64,000 nt of DNA from Paraburkholderia sp. D15 (GTDB lineage: Bacteria; Pseudomonadota; Gammaproteobacteria; Burkholderiales; Burkholderiaceae): NCBI RefSeq assembly GCF_029910215.1, contig NZ_CP110395.1:2170001-2234000 (forward strand). Direction: 5' to 3'. Shown in pieces: positions 17,746-24,737 of this stretch; the stretch's first letter is position 1, and each line of letters begins with the position of its first letter. The position numbers and the translations under genes were made by a program. The notes beneath the pieces were generated by a model that saw nothing but the letters and a program-made list of their open reading frames with translations, did not search any database and was not told the DNA's origin.

Positions 17746-18297
17746 ATGACCTACGAGATTATCGACACGACGCCGCTCGATCCCATCGCCCAGCCGTTGC
17801 TGGATGCGTTGAGCCTCGAATACGCCACGCGTTATCGCGAGTTCCGCAAGGACAGCGCGGCGTCGGCGACCGAGGAAATGCTGCGTTATCCGCCCGCGCT
17901 ATTCGCGCCACCCGAGGGGGCATTCATCGTGGTGGTGCGCGAGGGGCGGACCGTCGGCGGTGGCGCGTTCAAGCGCTATGACGCGGTGACCGCCGAGCTC
18001 AAGCGGATCTGGACGCATGCAAGCGAACGCCGTCAGGGACTCGCTCGACGCGTGGTGGAAGAGCTCGAGGCGCGCGCGTTGCGCCAGGGTTACCAGCGCG
18101 TCTATCTGACCACGGGTTTCAGGCAGCCGGAAGCGGCCGGTCTCTATGCAAGCAGCGGTTACGAGGAACTGTTCGACCGGGCCATTGCGCCGGAGATTCA
18201 TTTTCGCCTGCCGTTCGGTAAGGACCTGCTGACGCCGGGCGCGATCGACTCGCTGAACGATCTGCGCCGTGCCGAACCGCTCGGGCAGAAGCCTTAG
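17746..18297 (+). CDS. GNAT-family N-acetyltransferase in the S-substituted amino-acid cluster
   Basis: 183 residues from the ATG at 17746. An in-frame ATG at 17668 would give a 26-residue extension but abuts the presumed operator repeat, so the shorter form is preferred. The acetyl-CoA loop is present (ASERRQGLARRVVEELE, the R-x-x-G-x-A variant) with FIVVVREGRTVGGGAF before it and a late PEAAGLYASSGYEE. Its place between a deacylase and two luciferase-like monooxygenases mirrors Bacillus SnaA/SnaB, which N-acetylate S-substituted cysteines before oxidation. That role is inference from context. Confidence 0.8.
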   Translation: MTYEIIDTTPLDPIAQPLLDALSLEYATRYREFRKDSAASATEEMLRYPPALFAPPEGAFIVVVREGRTVGGGAFKRYDAVTAELKRIWTHASERRQGLARRVVEELEARALRQGYQRVYLTTGFRQPEAAGLYASSGYEELFDRAIAPEIHFRLPFGKDLLTPGAIDSLNDLRRAEPLGQKP

Positions 18298-18368
18298 CGC
18301 CGCAAACCTTCCACGCATGTTCACCGGTTTTTCTTCATGTACCTGGCGGTGCACCAGGAGGCCTCGCT

Positions 18369-19376
18369 ATGTCCTATTCACTTTCGATTCTCGACAAAAG
18401 TCCCATCGCCGATGGCAAGACGGCGCATGACGCGTTGCGCTTCACGGTGCATCTCGCGCAACGCGCGGAAGCGCTCGGTTACCGGCGTTACTGGATCGCC
18501 GAGCATCACGGCTCGCCGAAGCTCGCGAGTTCGGCGCCCGAGATCGTGATCTCGCATCTGCTCGCGCATACGTCGCGGATTCGGGTCGGTTCGGGCGGGG
18601 TGATGCTGCAACACTACAGCCCGTTCAAGGTTGCGGAGTCGTTTCGTGTGCTCGCTTCGCTGGCGCCGGATCGCGTCGATCTCGGCATCGGCAAGGCGCC
18701 GGGCGGATTGCCGCTCACCACGCGCGCGCTGCAATGGTTTCACGACAAAACGAAGAAGCCCGATTTCGCGCATCAGCTCGCCGAACTCGACGCGTTCCTG
18801 AAATGGGGTGTGGACGAGGATCATCCGCTGGCGGGCGCCGTCGCGTTGCCGCTGCCGCCCGAGCCGCCGCAGCGCATTCTGCTCGGCGGCAGTCCGGAGA
18901 GCGCGGCGCTTGCCGCGTGGCACGACTGGCAGTTCTGCTACGCCGGGCATCTGAACGGCGACGAGGCGAACATCGAACGCTCGCTCGACACGTATCGCAA
19001 CGCGACGGGCCGCGCGCCGCTACTGGCTGTGTATGCGTTCGCCGCGCAGTCGAAGGAAGCGGCCCAGCATCACGTCGGCGCGCTGCGCGTGTTCAAGGTG
19101 CGGCTCGCGACCGGCCAGAGCGTGAATCTGTCGAGCGTCGAGCTGGCCGCGGAATTCGCGCGGCAGATGGGCGTGACCGACTACCGGCTCGACGAACTCC
19201 GGCCCCACGTGATCACCGGCACCGCCGACGACGTGCACGCGGAATTCGAAACCTTGCACGAACGCTACGGCATCGAGGAGTTCGTGATCGACATTCCGGT
19301 CGTGGATTACGCGCTGCGGCTTGCGTCGGTGGAGGCGTTGGCGCTGGCGGGCGCGCGGCAGACGGCGCGCGTTTGA
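18369..19376 (+). CDS. Luciferase-like flavin monooxygenase, MsnO8/YtmO type
   Basis: 335 residues, a bacterial luciferase-like (LLM) barrel. Diagnostic pieces are LSILDKSPIADG at the start, YWIAEHHGSP (~residues 39-48), VGSGGVMLQHYSPFKVAE (~75-92) and DLGIGKAPGG, all typical of the MsnO8 group to which Bacillus YtmO (CmoO) belongs. The enzyme would use reduced FMN supplied by a separate reductase, and none is encoded nearby. It starts 71 bases after the GNAT gene in the same direction. Likely substrate class: N-acetylated S-alkyl cysteine or a related sulfur compound, by analogy. Confidence 0.85.
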   Translation: MSYSLSILDKSPIADGKTAHDALRFTVHLAQRAEALGYRRYWIAEHHGSPKLASSAPEIVISHLLAHTSRIRVGSGGVMLQHYSPFKVAESFRVLASLAPDRVDLGIGKAPGGLPLTTRALQWFHDKTKKPDFAHQLAELDAFLKWGVDEDHPLAGAVALPLPPEPPQRILLGGSPESAALAAWHDWQFCYAGHLNGDEANIERSLDTYRNATGRAPLLAVYAFAAQSKEAAQHHVGALRVFKVRLATGQSVNLSSVELAAEFARQMGVTDYRLDELRPHVITGTADDVHAEFETLHERYGIEEFVIDIPVVDYALRLASVEALALAGARQTARV

Positions 19377-19426
19377 TTTCACGCGCACTGCGCCGCTGAT
19401 CTGTGCGCATCCCGCTAGCCGACATT

Positions 19427-19461
19427 TCGATTCCCCGATTCCCCGATTTCGCGATTCCTCG
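19427..19461 (+). repeat. Short CGATT-type low-complexity repeat between monooxygenase genes
   Basis: Quasi-tandem units of CGATTCCC / CGATTTCG / CGATTCCTCGA in the 119-base space between the two luciferase-like genes. It is a local simple repeat with no evident regulatory or coding function. Confidence 0.6.
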
Positions 19462-19495
19462 ACTTTCCGACACCGACACTTCGACGGACCCCACC

Positions 19496-20818
19496 ATGAC
19501 CCAGCGACACCTCTCTTTCGGCCTCATGCTGCAAGGCGCGGGCGGCCACATGAATTCGTGGCGCCATCCTGCCGGCCCCGCGGATGCCAGCGTCAACCTC
19601 GATTTCGTCACCGGCATCGTGCAGAAGGCGGAAGCGAACGGCATCGCGTTCGCGTTCGTCGCCGACGGTCTGTACATCAACGCGAAATCGATTCCCCATT
19701 TTCTGAATCGTTTCGAGCCGATCTCGATCCTCTCGGCGCTCGCGGCCTCGACCACGAAGATCGGTCTGGCCGGCACGCTGTCGACCTCGTACAGCCATCC
19801 GTTCACGGTGGCGCGGCAGTTCGCGTCGCTGGATCTGATCAGCGGCGGGCGGGCAGGGTGGAACGTGGTGACATCGCCGCTCGAAGGCTCCGCGAAGAAC
19901 TACGGCGGCGAGCATCCCGATCACGAACTACGTTACGAAATCGCCGACGAATACCTCGATGTCGTGCAGGGTCTGTGGGATAGCTGGGACGACGACGCGT
20001 TCGTGCGCGAGCGCGCTAGCGGCCGTTTCTTCGACCGCGACAAGCTGCACACGCTCGATCACAAAGGCCGTTTCTTCGAAGTGGCCGGACCGCTGAACAT
20101 TCAGCGCTCGCCGCAGGGGCAGCCGGTGATCTTCCAGGCTGGCTCGTCGGACTCGGGCATTGCACTGGCCGGCAAATACGCGGACGCGGTGTTCACGCAT
20201 TCGCCGTCGCTCGACGAAACGAAAGCGTTCGCGCAGAAGGTCCGGCAGAGCGCGCTCGATCATGGCCGCGCGGCCACCGACGTGAAGATTTTTCCCGGCA
20301 TCGGCCCGATCGTCGGCGCGACGCTTGAAGAAGCGGAGGCGAAGTACCGGGCGATCCGTGATCTGCTGACCGTCGAGGACGCGCTTGCCTATCTCGGCCG
20401 TTACTTCGAGCACCACGACTTCACGCAATACCCGCTCGATGCGCCGTTCCCCGAACTCGGCGAGCTTGGCGCGAACAGTTTCCGTTCGACCACCGAGCGC
20501 ATCAAGCGCGAAGCGAAGCGCAAGGGATCGACGCTGCGCGAGGTCGCGCTCGAAGTCGCGACGCCGAAGACGCAGTTCATCGGCACGGGCGACACGATCG
20601 CCGACGAACTGATCCGCTGGTTCGACGCGGGCGCGGCGGACGGTTTCATTCTTGGCTTCCCGGTGCAGGCCGAAGGGCTCGACGATTTCGTGCGTCACGT
20701 GGTGCCGGCGCTCGAAGCACGCGGCCGTTATAGCCGCACGCTGACCGGCGCGACGCTGCGCGATCACCTTGGTTTACCGCGACGGGAAAGCCGCTACGCG
20801 GCCGCGGAAACGGCATGA
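19496..20818 (+). CDS. NtaA/SnaA/DszA-family flavin monooxygenase (CmoJ/YtnJ-like)
   Basis: 440 residues from the ATG at 19496. LLM-fold enzyme of the nitrilotriacetate monooxygenase/DszA group: GLMLQGAGGHMNSWRHP at the N terminus, a YSHPFTVARQFASLD segment, SGGRAGWNVVTS and a late PVIFQAGSSDSGIALA. It needs external FMNH2. In Bacillus the equivalent YtnJ (CmoJ) oxidises N-acetyl-S-substituted cysteine and releases the S-substituent. Here it lies with a GNAT, a YtmO-like partner, a deacylase and an amino-acid ABC system, the same set of functions. The exact substrate is not determined. Confidence 0.85.
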   Translation: MTQRHLSFGLMLQGAGGHMNSWRHPAGPADASVNLDFVTGIVQKAEANGIAFAFVADGLYINAKSIPHFLNRFEPISILSALAASTTKIGLAGTLSTSYSHPFTVARQFASLDLISGGRAGWNVVTSPLEGSAKNYGGEHPDHELRYEIADEYLDVVQGLWDSWDDDAFVRERASGRFFDRDKLHTLDHKGRFFEVAGPLNIQRSPQGQPVIFQAGSSDSGIALAGKYADAVFTHSPSLDETKAFAQKVRQSALDHGRAATDVKIFPGIGPIVGATLEEAEAKYRAIRDLLTVEDALAYLGRYFEHHDFTQYPLDAPFPELGELGANSFRSTTERIKREAKRKGSTLREVALEVATPKTQFIGTGDTIADELIRWFDAGAADGFILGFPVQAEGLDDFVRHVVPALEARGRYSRTLTGATLRDHLGLPRRESRYAAAETA

Positions 20819-20852
20819 ACCACCACGGCGCGCGACGCAGGAGGACAGCATC

Positions 20853-22742
20853 ATGAGCGATACCACCACGCAGTTTCCCACCGGCGTCCACGCAGCACAT
20901 GCGCCACATGTTCCGCATGCAAGCCCGGCCGGTCACGCGGGTCACGCCAGTCACGCCAGTCACGCCAGTCACGCCAGTCACGCACGCGACGAGAACGGCA
21001 GCCACGACTACGCGCATTACCGGATCGTGCCGGCGCGGCACCATGCGCGAACGGCGGGTACGGTGCTGGCGATCGTGCTGATCGGCCTCGTGCTGAATTC
21101 CGTGCTCGGCAATCCGCGCTGGGGCTGGGGCGTCTTCGTGCAGTGGTTTTTCGCCGAACCGGTGCTGTCGGGACTGTTGCGCACGCTGGCATTGACCACG
21201 CTCGGTTCGCTGTTCGGCTTCGCACTCGCGACACCGCTCGCGCTCGCGCGCGTGTCCGGTTCGCCATTGCTTGCTGGTTGCGCGTGGACGTTCATCTGGC
21301 TGTTCCGTTCGATTCCGCTGATCGTGTTGCTGCTGTTGTTGAACAACCTCGGCTACCTGTACGAAACGATCTGGATCGGCGTACCGTTCACGCACCTCGT
21401 GCTGCTGAATCAATCGACCACGGATCTGATCAGCCCGTTTTTCGCCGCGGTGTTGGGGCTCACGCTGAATCACGCGGCGTTCTCGGCCGAAGCGATTCGC
21501 GGCGGGCTGCTCTCGGTCGATCAGGGGCAGCGCGAGGCCGCCGCCGCGCTCGGCTTGCCGGGCGGACGGCAGGTGCGCCGCATCGTGTTGCCGCAGGCGA
21601 TGCGCGCGATTCTGCCGGCCGCGTTCAACGACGTGATCGGCCTCGCGAAGGGCACGTCGGTGGTGTATATCCTCGCGATGCCCGATCTGTTCTACACGGT
21701 GCAGATCATCTATCACCGCAACCTGGAAGTGATTCCGCTGCTGATGGTCGCGACTGTCTGGTATCTGGTGATTCTCACCGTGCTGTCGGCGTTGCAGGTG
21801 CATATCGAACGATATTTCGCGCGCGGCGCGACGCGCGAGCAGGTGAGGGCGTCGCCGTTGAGCGCGCTGGTCGGGCGGTGGAGGGCGGGGCGCCGGGAGC
21901 GTCGGGCGATGCAAACGCTTGAAGCGCTTCAAGCACGCAATGAAGCCAATACGCAAGCGACCGGTTGGGCGCAGCGGCGAGTCGGCGGACGGGTCGGCAT
22001 TCACAATCTGTCGAAGAGTTTTGGCTCGCTGAAGGTGCTCGACAATCTGTCGCTGTCGTTCCCGTCGGGCAGTGTCACGGTGATTCTCGGGCAATCCGGC
22101 TCCGGCAAATCGACGCTGCTGCGCACGATCAACCATCTCGAACGCGTGGACGACGGTTTCATCGATATCGACGGTGAGCTGGTGGGTTACCGCCGCGATG
22201 GCCGCACGCTGTACGAGCTGAAGGAGAGGGACATTCTGCGGCGGCGTCGCGCGGATGTCGGCATGGTGTTCCAGAGCTTCAACCTGTTCGCGCATCTGAG
22301 CGTGCTCGACAACGTGATCGAAGCGCCGCTCGCGGCCGGCGTGCCGCGAGCGCAGGCCGAAGCGGAAGCGCGCGTGCTGCTCGCGCGTGTCGGGCTTGCC
22401 GATAAGGCCGAGGCATGGCCGCGTCAACTGTCCGGCGGGCAGCAGCAACGCGTGGCGATTGCCCGCGCGCTCGCACTGAAGCCGAAGGTGCTGCTGTTCG
22501 ACGAACCGACTTCGGCGCTCGATCCCGAACTTGTCAACGAAGTGCTCGACGTGATCCGACAGCTTGCGCAATCCGGCACGACACTGATCATCGTCACGCA
22601 CGAGATCGGCTTCGCGCGGGAAGTGGCCGACACGATCGTGTTCATGGACGGCGGACGCGTCGTCGAATCCGGGCCGCCCGCGAATGTGCTGGGTAAGCCA
22701 ACGCATCCGCGCACGCGCGAGTTTCTGTCGAAGGTGCTGTGA
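20853..22742 (+). CDS. Amino-acid ABC transporter, fused permease and ATPase, with His-rich N-terminal tail
   Basis: 629 residues from the ATG at 20853, which has a strong AGGAGG ribosome site. The first ~60 residues are a hydrophilic tail with about 15 His, including four HAS units encoded by a 9-base tandem repeat. Residues ~70-350 are a HisM/GltK-type permease with an LALARVSGSPLLAG start and the EAA-type loop QREAAAALGLPGGRQ. Residues ~385-629 are the ATPase: Walker A GQSGSGKST, Q loop VFQSFNLF, signature LSGGQQQRVAI, Walker B VLLFDEPTSALD, H loop VTHEIGFA. It works with the binding protein just downstream. Single-chain permease/ATPase fusions occur in this family but are a minority. Confidence 0.88.
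   Translation: MSDTTTQFPTGVHAAHAPHVPHASPAGHAGHASHASHASHASHARDENGSHDYAHYRIVPARHHARTAGTVLAIVLIGLVLNSVLGNPRWGWGVFVQWFFAEPVLSGLLRTLALTTLGSLFGFALATPLALARVSGSPLLAGCAWTFIWLFRSIPLIVLLLLLNNLGYLYETIWIGVPFTHLVLLNQSTTDLISPFFAAVLGLTLNHAAFSAEAIRGGLLSVDQGQREAAAALGLPGGRQVRRIVLPQAMRAILPAAFNDVIGLAKGTSVVYILAMPDLFYTVQIIYHRNLEVIPLLMVATVWYLVILTVLSALQVHIERYFARGATREQVRASPLSALVGRWRAGRRERRAMQTLEALQARNEANTQATGWAQRRVGGRVGIHNLSKSFGSLKVLDNLSLSFPSGSVTVILGQSGSGKSTLLRTINHLERVDDGFIDIDGELVGYRRDGRTLYELKERDILRRRRADVGMVFQSFNLFAHLSVLDNVIEAPLAAGVPRAQAEAEARVLLARVGLADKAEAWPRQLSGGQQQRVAIARALALKPKVLLFDEPTSALDPELVNEVLDVIRQLAQSGTTLIIVTHEIGFAREVADTIVFMDGGRVVESGPPANVLGKPTHPRTREFLSKVL
20932..20985 (+). repeat. 9-base coding tandem repeat (GTCACGCCA)
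   Basis: Four perfect copies of GTCACGCCA at 20941-20976, flanked by one degenerate copy on each side. In frame it encodes HAS-type tripeptides in the His-rich tail of the transporter. Copy number could vary by slippage without frameshift because the unit is three codons. Confidence 0.9.
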
Positions 22743-22758
22743 GAGGTGCTTTGAAGCG

Positions 22759-23754
22759 ATGACACGTACGACACGTATGACCCCAACCAAACGACGACAT
22801 GCCGCCAGCGCGTTGCCTGATTCCCGTCGCGCTTTTCTGTTCGAGGCTGCCGCGCTCGCCGCGTTACCGCTTCTCTGGACCGCCGGCAGTGCGCGGGCCG
22901 CGACGCAAACGTTCGACTTCAGTCCGCAGCAGAAGGGACGCGTTCGCGCGCCGAAGGATGCCGATGCGCTGCATGCGCTCGGCGACTACCGCTTCGTCAC
23001 GCCCGGCGCGTTGACGGTGGCGATCGCGCCGTTTGCGCCGCCGATCGCCACCTATGCGACCGATGCATCGAGCGTGGTCGGCTCGGATCCGGACTACGCG
23101 CAACTGGTCGCGGATGCGCTTGGTCTGCGTTTGCAACTGGTGCCGATCGCGTGGCCGGACTGGCCGCTCGGATTGACGTCAGGCCGCTACGACGCGGTGA
23201 TCTCGAACGTCGGCGTGACCGAGCAGCGCAAGCGCAAGTTCGACTTCACGACTTATCGGCTTGGTCTGCATGGGTTCTACGTGAGCGCCGGCAGTGCGAT
23301 CAAGTCGATCCGCGAGCCACGCGATATCGCGGGACTGCGCATCATCACCGGGTCGGGGGCGATCCAGGAGCGCATCCTGCTCGAATGGAACCGGCGCAAC
23401 GCGGCTCAAGGCGTGAAGGCCGCCACGTTGCTGTATTTCGACGATGCGGCGTCGGCGCGGCTTGCGTTGCTGTCGGGGCGCGCGGATGCGATTTTTAATC
23501 CGCATGCGCCGCTCGCGTATGAAGCGCAAACGCAGGGGCAGATGCGTGAGGTCGGCACGGTCAACGCGGGTTGGCCGTTCAAGGCCGATGTCGCGATCGC
23601 GACGCGTAAAGGGGTGGGGCTTGCGCCGGTGTTGACCGCGGCGACGAATGCGTTGATTCGTGGCGGGCAGTATCGGGCGGCGTTGGGTAGGTGGGGGCTG
23701 GAGGGGGAGGGGATTGAGCGGTCGGAGACGAATCCGGCGGGGTTTCCGGATTAA
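22759..23754 (+). CDS. Tat-exported amino-acid ABC substrate-binding protein (SBP_bac_3)
   Basis: 331 residues. The start at 22759 follows the transporter stop by 16 bases. The signal has a twin-arginine motif SRRAFLF followed by a hydrophobic EAAALAALPLLW and a cut after ARA, implying Tat export of a folded protein. The mature part is an SBP_bac_3 domain: LTVAIAPFAPP, a PDYAQLVADALG segment, YDAVISNVGVTEQRKRKFDFT and FKADVAIATRKG near the end. It supplies the upstream permease/ATPase, presumably with an S-substituted or N-acyl amino acid. The last ~25 codons are strikingly G-rich but in frame. Confidence 0.85.
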   Translation: MTRTTRMTPTKRRHAASALPDSRRAFLFEAAALAALPLLWTAGSARAATQTFDFSPQQKGRVRAPKDADALHALGDYRFVTPGALTVAIAPFAPPIATYATDASSVVGSDPDYAQLVADALGLRLQLVPIAWPDWPLGLTSGRYDAVISNVGVTEQRKRKFDFTTYRLGLHGFYVSAGSAIKSIREPRDIAGLRIITGSGAIQERILLEWNRRNAAQGVKAATLLYFDDAASARLALLSGRADAIFNPHAPLAYEAQTQGQMREVGTVNAGWPFKADVAIATRKGVGLAPVLTAATNALIRGGQYRAALGRWGLEGEGIERSETNPAGFPD

Positions 23755-23867
23755 CAAAGGTGTTAAAGCCGAAAAAGATCGAACGCTGGGTGGCTTGCGG
23801 GGGCTGGGGTGCGGCTGCACCCGTTTAAAAATGGCAAGATGCGGGAAACGGTACAACTGAGACGCAA

Positions 23868-24317
23868 ATGAAAAAATTAACGACGCTTGCGGTCGCAGTT
23901 TTGTTGATCGCTAGTGCTGTGGTTTTCTCCCGGTCGGCGCTTGCGGACGCATCGACGCCAGCAGAAACCACGAAAGCGTTTTATTCCTGGTATTTCAAGG
24001 TGCAGTCAGAGGCCCGGTTTCCGCTGCTCGACAAGAACATCTACACCTACGTGGCGAAAAGCACAGTAGACAAACTGCGCGATGACTATCGCCACAACCG
24101 GCTTCCAGGTGACAGCGATTACTTCACCAAAGTTCAGGACGACGATAAAGACTGGGCGAACAACATCGCGACGCATCCAACCGTGATGCTGGGTGACGTT
24201 GCTGTCGTCGCCGTTACGTTCGGCTCGACCGACAGAATCAGCGTCGTGGTCTTTCTAGGCAAGCGGGCGAACGCGTGGAGAATTACAAAGGTTGATGACA
24301 CGCTCGGCCTTCAATAG
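23868..24317 (+). CDS. Exported DUF3828-type protein
   Basis: 149 residues with a clean signal peptide (MKKLTTLAVAVLLIASAVVFSRSALA). The mature part has the short pattern typical of DUF3828: TTKAFYSWYF near its start, TVDKLRDDYR, and a strand-rich end (VAVVAVTFGS, ISVVVFLGK, WRITKVDDT). The domain has no firm function; several members sit beside type VI secretion genes, and the next gene here is vgrG, so a periplasmic immunity role is possible. A good terminator follows it, so it is not co-transcribed with vgrG. Confidence 0.7.
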   Translation: MKKLTTLAVAVLLIASAVVFSRSALADASTPAETTKAFYSWYFKVQSEARFPLLDKNIYTYVAKSTVDKLRDDYRHNRLPGDSDYFTKVQDDDKDWANNIATHPTVMLGDVAVVAVTFGSTDRISVVVFLGKRANAWRITKVDDTLGLQ

Positions 24318-24355
24318 GCCAGGCGACGCGAACAACGGTGATTTGAGGGTGTCGC

Positions 24356-24379
24356 AAGGGCGTTGAACGCCCTTTTTTT
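24356..24379 (+). terminator. Rho-independent terminator after the DUF3828 gene
   Basis: Eight-base stem AAGGGCGT / ACGCCCTT with a three-base loop (TGA), ending in a run of seven T. It lies 39 bases after the stop codon at 24317 and reads on the plus strand. Confidence 0.85.
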
Positions 24380-24737
24380 CGTCTGTCGTCCGCGGACGAT
24401 CATGCCGGCTTTTTCGTCACGGCAAGCTCACGACGATAGCGCAGGCGCTTATCGGAAACCGGACATCGCGCCCGACAGTCGCGGACATACGTCGGCATCC
24501 AGACTGCTTGCCGCCAAAAGCATCGGCAAAGCGGGGAACTGACGGAGAATAATTCAAAAAGCATTGCGCTTTATTCATTGGGGATAAATCGGCTATCAAT
24601 ATATTCGAAACCGCCATTTCGAGCAGTTCGTCTGTTCAATTCTCGATAGAATCACGGGCGCGATTTGCTCTCGCAATAGCCGACCGTCCATGGTGTCGTT
24701 TCCTGGGCAGTCGAACCTGACAGGCAAGGAAAAAGAA
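24380..24737. other. Upstream region of vgrG
   Basis: About 360 bases between the terminator and vgrG with no supported gene. It becomes AT-rich from about 24540 (for example near 24545-24610), which probably marks the vgrG promoter. Confidence 0.45.

Noticed and set aside
20932..20985. Possible CRISPR-like repeat
   Set aside because: Units are 9 bases, contiguous with no spacers, and lie in frame within a coding sequence.
20646..22790. 714-residue antisense frame over the permease/ATPase gene
   Set aside because: No domain is recognisable and its composition (Arg, His, Gln-rich) is typical of a shadow frame.
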